From: Planctomycetota bacterium
Lineage (GTDB): Bacteria; Planctomycetota; SZUA-567
Length of the DNA: 39,127 bases
Direction: 5' to 3'
NCBI GenBank assembly: GCA_020060765.1
Contig: JAGUZQ010000067.1
Span: 1 to 39,127, forward strand
Each line of letters opens with the position of its first letter. The first letter of the stretch is position 1. Both the position numbers and the translations under genes were made by a program. Below, one piece after another: positions 8,534-17,163 of this stretch. A model generated the notes under the pieces. That model had not been told where the DNA came from, searched no databases, and saw nothing but the letters and a program-made list of their open reading frames with translations.

Positions 8534-9739
8534 ATGATGAATGTTACCGACAGACTGCCGGATGCGTCCGGCTTTTACGGCATTTACGGCGGCCGCTATA
8601 TACCCGAAGTCCTGGTGCCGGCGGTGGAGGAACTGGAAAAGGCTTTCCGCCAGATCATGGCTGACGAATCCTTCCGAGCGGAACTGGCGTCTCTGCTGAA
8701 GAATTACGTGGGGCGTCCCAATCCGGTCACGTTTGCCTCGCGCCTGACTAAATATTGCGGCGGCGCGAAAATCTACCTCAAGCGCGAAGACCTCAACCAC
8801 ACCGGCTCCCACAAGATCAACAACACGCTCGGACAGTTGCTGCTGGCCAAACGCATGGGCAAGACCCGCATCATCGCCGAGACCGGCGCGGGTATGCACG
8901 GCGTCGCCACCGCCACCGCCGCCGCGCTACTGGAACTGCCCTGCATAGTCTATATGGGCGCGGTCGACGTCGCCCGGCAGAAAGCCAACGTTTTCCGGAT
9001 GCACCTGATGGGCGCGGAAGTCCGCCCCGTGGAAAGCGGCAGCCGCACCCTCAAGGACGCCATGAACGAGGCGATCCGCGACTGGTGTACCAATGTCACC
9101 GACACCTTCTACTGCATCGGTTCCGTGGCCGGGCCGCATCCCTATCCGGAGATGGTGCGCACATTCCAGGCAATCATTGGGCGCGAAGCCAAGGCGCAGA
9201 TGATGGAACTCGCGGGCAAACTACCGGCGGCGGTTTTCGCTTGTGTTGGCGGCGGATCCAACGCGATGGGCATGTTTTACGAATTCATCCCGGAAAAATC
9301 GGTGGAACTAGTCGGGGTGGAGGCGGCGGGGTTCGGCATCGAAACCGGCAAACACGCCGCCAGCCTCGGTCACGGTTCGGTCGGCATTCTGCACGGTTCC
9401 AAGAGTTACGTCCTGATGGACAACGACGGCCAGATCACCGAGGCTCACTCGATTTCCGCCGGCCTGGACTACCCCGGCGTCGGCCCGGAACACAGTTACC
9501 TTAAAGACTGCCAGCGCGCGACCTACGCCAACATCACCGACACCGAAGCGGTGGACGCTTATCACAAACTTTCCGAACTGGAAGGAATCATCCCGGCTCT
9601 GGAAAGCAGCCACGCGGTTGCGCACGTGATGAAGGTGGCGAAAAATTATCCGAAAGACGCAGCGCTGCTGATCTGCCTCTCCGGCCGCGGCGACAAGGAC
9701 GCGGAGCAGGTGGAGGATTGGGTGAAGAACAACCGATAG
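8534..9739 (+). CDS. trpB: Tryptophan synthase beta chain
   Basis: TrpB condenses indole and serine to tryptophan with PLP. The 401-residue protein has the PLP lysine at 94 in HTGSHKINN, the catalytic Glu116 in AETGAG, the phosphate-binding glycines in [10 protein letters not shown], and GRGDKD near the end. The family motif GAGQHGVATA reads [10 protein letters not shown] here, with Met121 for Gln. Two ATGs overlap at the start (8534 and 8537). No trpA follows; instead there is a hairpin, repeat DNA and gltX. It is the TrpB1 type that normally pairs with TrpA, so trpA is presumably elsewhere. Confidence 0.96.
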   Translation: MMNVTDRLPDASGFYGIYGGRYIPEVLVPAVEELEKAFRQIMADESFRAELASLLKNYVGRPNPVTFASRLTKYCGGAKIYLKREDLNHTGSHKINNTLGQLLLAKRMGKTRIIAETGAGMHGVATATAAALLELPCIVYMGAVDVARQKANVFRMHLMGAEVRPVESGSRTLKDAMNEAIRDWCTNVTDTFYCIGSVAGPHPYPEMVRTFQAIIGREAKAQMMELAGKLPAAVFACVGGGSNAMGMFYEFIPEKSVELVGVEAAGFGIETGKHAASLGHGSVGILHGSKSYVLMDNDGQITEAHSISAGLDYPGVGPEHSYLKDCQRATYANITDTEAVDAYHKLSELEGIIPALESSHAVAHVMKVAKNYPKDAALLICLSGRGDKDAEQVEDWVKNNR

Positions 9740-9762
9740 CAATTGGTTGTTCGTCGTTTTTT
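9728..9762 (+). terminator. Possible terminator of trpB
   Basis: AACAACC (9728-9734) pairs with GGTTGTT (9745-9751) around a 10-base loop that contains the trpB stop codon. Six T residues follow at 9757-9762. The five-base gap between stem and T run weakens it. Confidence 0.4.
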
Positions 9763-9776
9763 CAGGAAGCTTAGTC

Positions 9777-9879
9777 AGTCTCCAGTTTACAGTTGCCAGT
9801 CTCCAGTTTTTGTGGGCGCGATTTCCGGATTGCGTTTGAAAATAAAATACTGGAGACTGGCAACTGGAGACTGGAGACT
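9777..9879. repeat. Inverted repeat of CCAGTCTCCAGT-type units
   Basis: Arms of 31 bases at 9777-9807 and 9849-9879 are inverted copies with three mismatches. Each contains tandem TCCAGT / AGTCTCC units. The 41-base loop is noncoding. It fills the trpB-gltX gap and would form a strong hairpin in a transcript. It looks like a mobile or amplified noncoding repeat rather than a gene-specific signal. Confidence 0.8.
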
Positions 9880-9922
9880 TTCCCTTTAGCGGTTTTGAGT
9901 TGAAGTAATCATAGGAGCAGCC

Positions 9923-11521
9923 ATGACCATCCGCGTAAGATTCGCCCCCAGCCCCACGGGTAACGTTCATATCGGCAACATCCGTGTGGCAATTTTCAAT
10001 TGGCTTTACGCCCGTTCGCAAGGAGGGAAGTTCCTGCTGCGGATCGAGGACACCGACCTGGAGCGCTCCACCCCGCAGGCTATCGCCACTCTGCTCGACG
10101 CGCTTAATTGGCTGGGGCTGCACTATGATGAAGAGGCGGTATACCAGACCGCCATGCGCCACCGCCACGATGACGCGGTCAAACTCATGATCGAGCAGGG
10201 TCACGCCTCCCGCAAAAGCGAGGGAGAACCGACGATTCTGCACCTGCATGAAGGTCTGTTCGATCCCTCCTTCGTCACCGAACCGCGCGACGCCGCCGAA
10301 ATCGACGTCTCGCAGGGCGAGCTTTTCGCTAACCCTTGCGCGCTGGTACACGAAACCACTTCCTCCAAGGGCGAGGTCTTCACTCGCCCCATCGCCTGGG
10401 ATTCGCTGGCCTGCCTGGAAATCGAAACCGAGGACGGGCAACGCGTAGCCGGTTCCGTCCTGCGCGACAAGACCTCGGAATGCAACACCGACGCGACCAG
10501 CCTGCTGGGAAAAAAGCCGGTCAAACTGCATTTCAAAAGGCGTTATGTTTTTTACGACGACATGGTGCTGGGGCGGCTGGAGAAACCCCTGGACAGTCTG
10601 CGCGACCTCGTGATCGCTCGTTCCGACGGCTCGCCGGTGTTCCACCTCGCCAACGTCGTCGACGACGTGGAGATGGGCATCACCCACATCCTCCGCGGCA
10701 ACGACCATATCGAGAACACCTACCGCCACCTGTTCATCTTCAAAGCCATCAACGCCGCGCCGCCGAAATACGCGCACTTCCCCATGATCGTCAACGCGAA
10801 GGGCAAGCCGTATTCCAAGCGCGACGGCGACGCCTACGTGGGCGACTTCAAGGAAAAGGGTTTTCTGCCCGAATGCCTGTTCAACTTCCTGGCGCTGTGC
10901 GGCTGGGCTCCCGGCGACGGGCGCGAGATCATGAAGCGCGAGGAAATGGTCAAGGCGTTTTCGCTCGACCGGATCAATTCCTCGGCCGCGCAGTTCAATT
11001 GCGAAAAGCTGGAATGGATGAACGGCCAGTATCTCACAAAAATGGATCTGCTCACCCTTCTGCCTCTCATCCGCGCGGAACTTAAAAACGAGGGTATCGC
11101 CGCAGGCGATTTCGACGCGAAATGGCTCGCCCGCCTGATCGAACTGGAACAGGAGCGGATGCGCACGATCAAGGAATTCGTCGAACATACCTCTTATTTC
11201 TTCGCCGACCAGGTGCAGTTCGACGAAAAGGCGGTAAAAAAAGTCCTGCAGAAAAACGAGGGCGCCGGTTTGAAAATTATCGCCGGTATTCTGAGCATAT
11301 TGCAATCTCTCGCCGACTGGACGGAAAAGGCGCTTGAAGAAAAGATCACCGCCTTCGCCGAGGGCAAGGGTCTCAAGATGGGAGACGTCGCCCAACCCCT
11401 GCGGGTGGCAATCACCGGCGGCACGGTCAGTCCCGGCATCTGGGAGACGCTGTTCCTGGTCGGGCGGGAACGCGCCCTCGCCCGCATTTCCCGGGTGCTG
11501 GCCGAGGTCAAACCGGAGTAA
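9923..11521 (+). CDS. gltX: Glutamyl-tRNA synthetase with aberrant acceptor-binding region
   Basis: A class I aminoacyl-tRNA synthetase of 532 residues, charging tRNA with glutamate. The catalytic domain is clear: VRFAPSPTGNVHIGN (HIGH motif at 16-19), LRIEDTDLERS, the ARSDGSPVFHLANVVDD block and LRGNDHIENT. The KMSKS loop reads GKPYSKRDG (294-302) where the family usually has GKKLSKRHG. Between residues ~95 and 230, the usual ~90-residue acceptor-binding segment is replaced by about 140 unrelated residues with no CxC zinc motif. The C-terminal part resembles the anticodon-binding cage. AGGAG precedes the ATG. It begins a gltX-def-fmt-lpxB series. Confidence 0.9.
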   Translation: MTIRVRFAPSPTGNVHIGNIRVAIFNWLYARSQGGKFLLRIEDTDLERSTPQAIATLLDALNWLGLHYDEEAVYQTAMRHRHDDAVKLMIEQGHASRKSEGEPTILHLHEGLFDPSFVTEPRDAAEIDVSQGELFANPCALVHETTSSKGEVFTRPIAWDSLACLEIETEDGQRVAGSVLRDKTSECNTDATSLLGKKPVKLHFKRRYVFYDDMVLGRLEKPLDSLRDLVIARSDGSPVFHLANVVDDVEMGITHILRGNDHIENTYRHLFIFKAINAAPPKYAHFPMIVNAKGKPYSKRDGDAYVGDFKEKGFLPECLFNFLALCGWAPGDGREIMKREEMVKAFSLDRINSSAAQFNCEKLEWMNGQYLTKMDLLTLLPLIRAELKNEGIAAGDFDAKWLARLIELEQERMRTIKEFVEHTSYFFADQVQFDEKAVKKVLQKNEGAGLKIIAGILSILQSLADWTEKALEEKITAFAEGKGLKMGDVAQPLRVAITGGTVSPGIWETLFLVGRERALARISRVLAEVKPE

Positions 11522-11586
11522 TCGCTTGCATCCGGTCACGGGTGGGATAAAATAAAGATAGAGGGTAACCGAACGCGAGAGATAAT

Positions 11587-12096
11587 ATGCTTGAAATAAT
11601 CCGCTATCCCAATCCGATTCTGCGCGAGGTGTCCCGACCGGTGGAAATCATCGACGAGGAGATCCGGAAACTGGCGCTGGAGATGATTGACAGTATGTAC
11701 GAGGACAACGGCGTGGGTCTGGCCGCGCCCCAGATCGGTCGGAACATCCGCCTGGTGATCGTCGACCTCGATCCGCGCAAACGCGATCCGCAGGTGATGA
11801 TAAATCCCGTAATCACCGGCAAAAGCAAGGAAAAAGAAACCGTTGTCGAAGGCTGTCTCAGCGTGCCCGGCATTGAGGGCAAGGTCACCCGCGCGGCGGA
11901 ACTGACGGTACAGGCGCAGAACCTCGACGGCGACACGATAGAATATTCCGGCGACGGAATATTCGCCCGCGCCGTGCAGCACGAGATCGACCACCTCGAC
12001 GGCATTCTCTTCATCGACAAGCTTTCCCCGGCGACGAAACTTTCCATCCGTGCGGAACTCGCCCGCCTCGAAGAAAATTTCACCTCTTACCGCTGA
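11587..12096 (+). CDS. def: Peptide deformylase
   Basis: Removes the N-formyl group from nascent proteins. The 169-residue protein has all three family motifs: GVGLAAPQIG (42-51), EGCLSVPG with the metal-binding Cys90, and QHEIDHLDG with His132, Glu133 and His136. The ribosome binding site (GAGAG) is weak. It sits 65 bases after gltX and 16 before fmt, the usual def-fmt pairing that cycles formylation. Confidence 0.97.
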   Translation: MLEIIRYPNPILREVSRPVEIIDEEIRKLALEMIDSMYEDNGVGLAAPQIGRNIRLVIVDLDPRKRDPQVMINPVITGKSKEKETVVEGCLSVPGIEGKVTRAAELTVQAQNLDGDTIEYSGDGIFARAVQHEIDHLDGILFIDKLSPATKLSIRAELARLEENFTSYR

Positions 12097-12112
12097 CCGC
12101 CAGGAGACCCTG

Positions 12113-13069
12113 ATGAAAATGGTTTTCTGCGGCAGCGGCGACTTCGCCGTGCCGACGCTGGACGCCCTCGCCGGAAGCGGCCACGAAATCCTGTCTGTTT
12201 TCACCCAGCCCGACCGCGAGGCAGGGCGCGGCAGAAAAATCCATTTCACGCCGGTCAAAACCCGTGCGCTGGAAATGAATCTGCCTATTTTCCAGCCCGT
12301 GAAACTGCGCCGAAATTCAGAACCGCCGGAACTGCTGAAAGAACTCGGCGCCGAAGTCGCGGTGGTGGTCGCCTACGGGCATCTCATTCCCAAGACGATG
12401 CTGGACGTGCCGAGACACGGTTTCGTCAACCTGCACGCATCCCTGCTGCCGCGCTGGCGGGGAGCCGCGCCGGTGCCGCACGCGATTCTGAACGGCGACG
12501 AACGGACAGGCGTGACAGTCTTCCGCCTCAACGAAAAATTCGATGAAGGCGACGTGCTGGATCGCGAGATCATCGACATCCTGCCCGCCGACACCTCGGC
12601 CACGGTGCTGGAGAAACTGTCGAGCATCGGCGCGAACCTGATGCTGAAGGTTATCGGCGAAATCGAGGCTGGCTGGACTCACGCCGTGCCTCAGATGGAG
12701 GAGGAAGCCACGCTCGCGCCGAAATTTGAAAAATCGGCGGGGCTGATCGACTGGGCGGAGAGTTGCCATAAAATTGATTGTCTGACGCGAGCGTTCCAGC
12801 CCTGGCCGCTGGCCTACACTTTTCTTCCAGGCAAAGACCAAGCGACGCGGATATGCGTCCTGAAAGTCGCCCCCGCCGCCGCGCCGACAAAAGCGCGAGC
12901 GCCGGGAACGGTTTTGCATGTCGACGACAAAACGGGAATAGTCGTGCAGTGCGGCGACGGCGCGGTCTCGCTGGAGCTAGTCAAACCGGAAGGAAAACGC
13001 CAGATGCGCAGCGCCGACTACGCGCGCGGCGCGCGGCTCCAGGCCGGAATTGTTTTGGGGAACGGATGA
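12113..13069 (+). CDS. fmt: Methionyl-tRNA formyltransferase
   Basis: Formylates initiator Met-tRNA using 10-formyl-THF. The 318-residue protein has VFCGSGDFAVPTL at the start, the active-site Asn107 and His109 in NLHASLLPRWRGAAP, Asp144 in KFDEGDV, and the C-terminal tRNA-binding domain from about 205. AGGAG stands seven bases before the ATG at 12113; an in-frame start at 12050 would overlap def. The stop overlaps the lpxB start by four bases (ATGA). Confidence 0.97.
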   Translation: MKMVFCGSGDFAVPTLDALAGSGHEILSVFTQPDREAGRGRKIHFTPVKTRALEMNLPIFQPVKLRRNSEPPELLKELGAEVAVVVAYGHLIPKTMLDVPRHGFVNLHASLLPRWRGAAPVPHAILNGDERTGVTVFRLNEKFDEGDVLDREIIDILPADTSATVLEKLSSIGANLMLKVIGEIEAGWTHAVPQMEEEATLAPKFEKSAGLIDWAESCHKIDCLTRAFQPWPLAYTFLPGKDQATRICVLKVAPAAAPTKARAPGTVLHVDDKTGIVVQCGDGAVSLELVKPEGKRQMRSADYARGARLQAGIVLGNG

Positions 13070-14199
13070 GGATTTACATCTCCGCCGGGGAAGTGTCTGG
13101 TCAGCAGCACGCCGCCCGCCTCTGCCGCGCCTTGCGCGAGCATAACAGCGGTCTCGAATTTACCGGCATGGGCGGCGACCTCCTGGCCGAAGCGGGAGTG
13201 GAAATTAAAGTCGACCTCGGCGGGCGCGCGGTTATGGGACTGATTGAAGTTCTAAAACACCTGCCCTTTTTGAAAAAACGTTTCGACCAGTCGCTGGCGC
13301 ACATCCTGTCGGAAAAGCCGGATGCGGTTATCCTGGTAGATTACCCCGGTTTCCATCTGCGGCTCGCGCAGGCGGTCAAACGCGCGAACCCTTCGCAGAA
13401 AATTTTATATTACATCGCGCCTAAGGCATGGGCGTGGAACGAAGGGCGGGTAAAAAAAATCGCGCAGTCGGTCGACCGGCTGTTCTGCATTTTCCCCTTT
13501 GAGGAAGACTGGTTCCGCTCACGTGGCGTCGATGCTAAATTCGTGGGCAATCCCACCAACGATGCGGTGATGGAAACCCCGCCCGCACCGGAATGCCGCT
13601 GGAAATTGTCGCTGCCGGAAAACGGCAAAATCGTTTCCCTCTTTCCCGGCAGCAGACAGAAAGAACTGGAGCGCATCTTTCCGCCAATGCTGAAGGCGGC
13701 GGAAATCATGCGCGACGAAAAACCAGACCTTTCCTTCGCAGTCGCGGTGGCTCCCGGTTTTTCCCGGCAGTCGCTCCACGCAGTCGCGCCAATCCCCGAC
13801 GACTTTTCCGTAATCGAGGGACGCGGGCTGGAACTCATGGCCAGCTCCGGTTTCGTCTTCGCCAAAAGCGGAACCACCACGCTCGAAGCGGCGCTGCTGG
13901 GGATTCCGCTGGCGGTGCCGTATCGCGCCAACCCAGTGTCGGCTTTTCTGGCGCTGAAAATACTACTCAAAATTCCGCACGTGTCCTTGCCCAACATCAT
14001 CGCGGGGAAAGAAATCGTGCCAGAGTTGTTGCAGGAAAACTGCACGCCGGAAAAACTGGCCGCGACCGCTTTGCCTTTGCTGGAAGACACCGAATGCCGG
14101 AGAAAAATGCTGGCGGATCTGCTAGAACTGAAAAAACTTTTCGGCACCGAACTGTCCGCCCCCCGCGCGGCAGCGGCAATGCTGGCCGCCATCGGTTGA
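13066..14199 (+). CDS. lpxB: Lipid-A-disaccharide synthase
   Basis: LpxB joins UDP-2,3-diacylglucosamine and lipid X during lipid A synthesis at the inner membrane. The 377-residue GT19 protein shows MRIYISAGEVSGQQHAA at the start, the GMGGDLL block, ILVDYPGFHLRLA, YYIAPKAWAWNEGR, FVGNPTND, LFPGSRQKE and the KSGTTTLEAALLG nucleotide-sugar site. The ATG at 13066 overlaps the fmt stop. It is direct evidence for an LPS-type outer membrane. It lacks the extra LAB_N domain, which appears instead fused to a glycosyltransferase at 27084. Confidence 0.97.
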   Translation: MRIYISAGEVSGQQHAARLCRALREHNSGLEFTGMGGDLLAEAGVEIKVDLGGRAVMGLIEVLKHLPFLKKRFDQSLAHILSEKPDAVILVDYPGFHLRLAQAVKRANPSQKILYYIAPKAWAWNEGRVKKIAQSVDRLFCIFPFEEDWFRSRGVDAKFVGNPTNDAVMETPPAPECRWKLSLPENGKIVSLFPGSRQKELERIFPPMLKAAEIMRDEKPDLSFAVAVAPGFSRQSLHAVAPIPDDFSVIEGRGLELMASSGFVFAKSGTTTLEAALLGIPLAVPYRANPVSAFLALKILLKIPHVSLPNIIAGKEIVPELLQENCTPEKLAATALPLLEDTECRRKMLADLLELKKLFGTELSAPRAAAAMLAAIG

Positions 14200-14203
14200 C
14201 GGG

Positions 14204-14533
14204 TCAGGGCATTTGCGACCTGCTCCCCAGGCAATTCCCCCTTATCCTAAAAGTCTCGCGGAAAATTTCCTCGCAAACCATCAGAGGGAAAAATATAACT
14301 CTGTACATTCTGCGCGTGAGAACTCTTTTTTCCCTGCTAGGAGACACATAACCCATCTCATCGATTACTATTGTGCTAGAGTCAGTCCTGTCCAGAGCAA
14401 TAAAGCAAGAGCAGTAAACAATCTCATGCGTAAACCGCGCGGCGAAATAAGCGGGAACGTAAAGCAGGAGAAAGATGCAAAGAACGGTTTTCGGCAAGCG
14501 CGGGCAACGGAACCAATCTGCGGCACACGTCAT
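14204..14533 (-). CDS. Small membrane protein of unknown function
   Basis: A 109-residue protein with one membrane segment at about residues 16-34 (TVLCIFLLLYVPAYFAARF), a short external part, and a basic tail ending in a second moderately hydrophobic stretch (YRVIFFPLMVC). Its ATG overlaps the stop of the M48 peptidase gene by four bases (ATGA), which is the main reason to accept it. It may be an accessory subunit or modulator of that peptidase. No family was recognised. Confidence 0.55.
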   Translation of the reverse strand: MTCAADWFRCPRLPKTVLCIFLLLYVPAYFAARFTHEIVYCSCFIALDRTDSSTIVIDEMGYVSPSREKRVLTRRMYRVIFFPLMVCEEIFRETFRIRGNCLGSRSQMP

Positions 14534-16098
14534 TTTATTTCTCCCGGCATTTTCTCCAGCAGTTTGCCAATCGACATCCGATCATCTTCATTGCGCGCGC
14601 GGCGCTGCGCTTCGCGGGCATAGGCAAGCGCGAGTTCCCGCTCCCGCGGGGAATTGCCGTTCAGGTAAATCAGCGCCAACCGGTACGGCCCGCGGGGGTC
14701 GTCTGGCAGCACCCGCGCGACCGCTTCCCAATGCACGATTTTTTCCTTTTCGGAAAGTCCGCTCCATCGGGTTTCCTTCCAGTCCGGCGGTGGAAGCAGG
14801 TTGGAATTCGTCACGGAGAACATCAGATACGCCAGGGAAACCGCCAGTCCCGGCAGCACCAGTCCGCGCACATGGGCATGATGCCGACTGACAATCGCCG
14901 GATTTTTTTCCGCCGCGCGCAGGAAATCCACCCGTTCGGCAATGCCCCAGTGATGCCAGGAATGTTGCCGACGCGGCATCCCGGCGGCGGCGGCGATTTT
15001 TTCCAGCGCCCGGCACAGCGGCTCGGCGCTGCCCTGCACCTCCAGCGCGTACAGGTCGGCCTGCCGCTCCATCCGCAAGGAGTAAAAGCCGAACCCGAAC
15101 CGGATAATCGCCAGCAGCAGCAGTATCATCCCCGCCGCCAGCGACATTCCCGACAAGCCGAAACCGATCAGCAGTTCCTGCGCCAGCCGCATCGCCGCCA
15201 CAATCAGGACGAGATAATAGATCAGGTGCCGATGCCTGACATGTCCCATTTCATGACAGACCACCGCGTCCAGTTCCTCCGGCGACAGCACCCGCAGCAG
15301 CGCTCGGCTGAGAAAGAGATAACGGAAGGGAGGCATTACTCCCACCGCCGCCGCATTGGCCAGCGCGTCGCCGCCGAAATCCCAGACAAAGACTCCGGAA
15401 AACTTCACGCCCGCCTTTTGCTGCACCGCTCCGATTCGCGCCAATACTTCGCCGTCGCGCAGTTTTTTGCAGCCCCAGAAAAACCGCAACGCGAACGGGA
15501 ATACCCATGCTGCCAGCGCGAACACTCCGTACATCTCAACTTCCAGCACAGATGAGACCGCCTCGTTTGCGCCTTCTCCCGGCTCAAGTAATTCGCCTAC
15601 CCAAAGAAACGGCAGCCAGATGATCAGGATGAAAAAACCGTACCTGATCTTGTGCAGCAGAAATCTTGGCAAAGTCCATTTACCCGGAGTTACGGCGCGG
15701 TGCAAGCGATAGCAGGGAAGCCAAGTCATGAAGCATAACAGAACAAAAGGAACAATGCCGCAGAGGTTGCGCACCGGCACGCTGGCGGCCTCTCCCAGCA
15801 ATCCGGCGTAGACATGAGTGAAAGGGAAAAAGTGCAGCGTCGCGAAAAAAATGGCCACGGCCAGCGCCCGCAGAAAAATGTCGGCATAACCCGTCCAGTT
15901 GCCGCGCCCCCGACCAGGCTGGTGCCGCAGGCGGAGGTAAACGATTCGCGAAACGGCGTAACTGGCGGCAAGTAGCAGCAGGCAGGAGGAAAGCACGGCC
16001 AGAGTCGTTATTCCGCTTCCGGGCAGAACAGGATATTCCCTGCGGCAGAAGACCTCCAGAATAAGCAACGCGGCGACTGTTTCAATCGGCAGGAGCAA
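14530..16098 (-). CDS. Multi-pass membrane M48 family metallopeptidase
   Basis: About 522 residues. Six or so hydrophobic segments cover the first 210 residues. A peptidase domain follows with the zinc motif HEMGH (His282, Glu283, His286 in VVCHEMGHVRHRH) and a likely third ligand Glu in RMERQADLYALE, near residue 350. This is the HtpX/BlaR-like arrangement, acting on membrane or envelope proteins. The C-terminal ~80 residues hold a TPR-like helix pair. No ATG fits. A TTG at 16098 has AAAGGA six bases upstream, and an adjacent TTG at 16104 lies too close to that site. It follows the lipoprotein gene closely. Confidence 0.85.
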   Translation of the reverse strand: MLLPIETVAALLILEVFCRREYPVLPGSGITTLAVLSSCLLLLAASYAVSRIVYLRLRHQPGRGRGNWTGYADIFLRALAVAIFFATLHFFPFTHVYAGLLGEAASVPVRNLCGIVPFVLLCFMTWLPCYRLHRAVTPGKWTLPRFLLHKIRYGFFILIIWLPFLWVGELLEPGEGANEAVSSVLEVEMYGVFALAAWVFPFALRFFWGCKKLRDGEVLARIGAVQQKAGVKFSGVFVWDFGGDALANAAAVGVMPPFRYLFLSRALLRVLSPEELDAVVCHEMGHVRHRHLIYYLVLIVAAMRLAQELLIGFGLSGMSLAAGMILLLLAIIRFGFGFYSLRMERQADLYALEVQGSAEPLCRALEKIAAAAGMPRRQHSWHHWGIAERVDFLRAAEKNPAIVSRHHAHVRGLVLPGLAVSLAYLMFSVTNSNLLPPPDWKETRWSGLSEKEKIVHWEAVARVLPDDPRGPYRLALIYLNGNSPRERELALAYAREAQRRARNEDDRMSIGKLLEKMPGEIK

Positions 16099-16114
16099 TC
16101 TCAATCCTTTAGAG

Positions 16115-17134
16115 TTACTCGGTTTTCATGGCGCCTTTCGCTTTTTGAAGCAAATCAGTGGCGACGGCGGTGATCCTGACATCGGAGGAATTTTCCAACG
16201 ACTTGGTCGCGAATCGTTCCGCAATATGAAACTCGCCGAGGTAAAAGTGCATCCGCCCCAGGTAATATTCATACAGTGACTGCGCCGGATTTTTAGCCTC
16301 CGCGTGCAGCAGGCTGACATACTGTTTGTACCAGTCCAACATTACCGGGCGGTACATTCGACGGAATTCCTCATCGGCCTGGACGTATACGCCGTCGGAA
16401 CCAACTTTGTAAACCGAAATCCACTTGGGAAATTCAGTTTCATGGGTGCCGAGAATGGACGCGGCGGGGACGACGCTCTGCTCGATAATGAATTCGTCGA
16501 TGCCGTCCTTGTCGATATCCATGGTGGCAACAGCAGCGTCCTTTTGCCAGCAAAGCAGGGAAAAAACGCATTTCAAAGCCGCGTCGCCCTGCTGTTTATC
16601 CAGGCGATAGGCAGTGTGCCAAGCGCTGGCGCAACCATCCTTTTCCGCGCTGCTGAAACTGGCCAGGAGAAGCGACCGGTCGGAGGCGTCGGAATCGACT
16701 ATCTGCAGCGAGCAGTCCTTCATCGGCAACACTTCCGGCGGGAACGCCAAACCAACCGGGGTCGGCGCCTTTTCCAGGCTCTTGCCAGCGTCAAAAAGAT
16801 TGACTCGGTAGCGCAGACTCAGTTTTCCGTTAGCGTCGCGGTTGCAGATCAGCAGGAACGCGCGCGTGATCGGCTCCGGCACGTCGGGAGTGCCGCCCTG
16901 AATCGTGGCGACCACTGTCTCCTCGTCCTTGCCGTCCCCGTCGAGATCGCCGAAAACCTTGCCGCGCGACCAGATCCATTTTTTCTCCGCAGCGAATGGA
17001 GACACGAGGCCGTCGAGCATGGCGTCGTATTCGTTATTCTCGTTAGGCTTGTATTTCTGGTAACCCCAGGAAACGCAACCTTGCGCCAGCAGCATGTTCA
17101 GGCATAGAAACGTCAGTATCGCCGTTTTTTTCAT
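16115..17134 (-). CDS. Lipoprotein with acidic calcium-type repeats
   Basis: A 339-residue protein with a lipoprotein signal (MKKTAILTFLCLNML then lipobox LAQGC, Cys20). The +2 residue is Val, which does not signal inner-membrane retention. Two FG-GAP/VCBS-like loops, GDLDGDGKDE and MDIDKDGIDE, suggest calcium binding in a beta-propeller-like fold. The C-terminal ~80 residues are helical (LLHAEAKNPAQSLYEYYLG, FHIAERFATKSLENS), like a TPR pair. GGAG precedes the ATG. It lies 29 bases after the histidine kinase gene and just before the M48 gene, so it may be an envelope partner in that group. Confidence 0.75.
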   Translation of the reverse strand: MKKTAILTFLCLNMLLAQGCVSWGYQKYKPNENNEYDAMLDGLVSPFAAEKKWIWSRGKVFGDLDGDGKDEETVVATIQGGTPDVPEPITRAFLLICNRDANGKLSLRYRVNLFDAGKSLEKAPTPVGLAFPPEVLPMKDCSLQIVDSDASDRSLLLASFSSAEKDGCASAWHTAYRLDKQQGDAALKCVFSLLCWQKDAAVATMDIDKDGIDEFIIEQSVVPAASILGTHETEFPKWISVYKVGSDGVYVQADEEFRRMYRPVMLDWYKQYVSLLHAEAKNPAQSLYEYYLGRMHFYLGEFHIAERFATKSLENSSDVRITAVATDLLQKAKGAMKTE

Positions 17135-17163
17135 GGCATGACTCCAACTGTAAATTATGTTTT

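Noticed and set aside
9308..11539. A long minus-strand open frame (over 700 codons) opposite trpB and gltX
   Set aside because: It runs antisense to well-supported genes, has His/Arg-rich low-quality composition and no domain pattern. Long antisense frames are expected from the GC-rich third codon positions.
12778..13065. N-terminal extension of lpxB by 96 residues
   Set aside because: The extension overlaps fmt in another frame and has Arg-rich shadow composition. The ATG at 13066 gives the exact family N-terminus and an ATGA overlap.
14213..14623. Plus-strand open frame after lpxB
   Set aside because: It has basic, low-complexity composition and overlaps the opposite M48 gene and the ATGA-coupled small membrane protein, which fit better.
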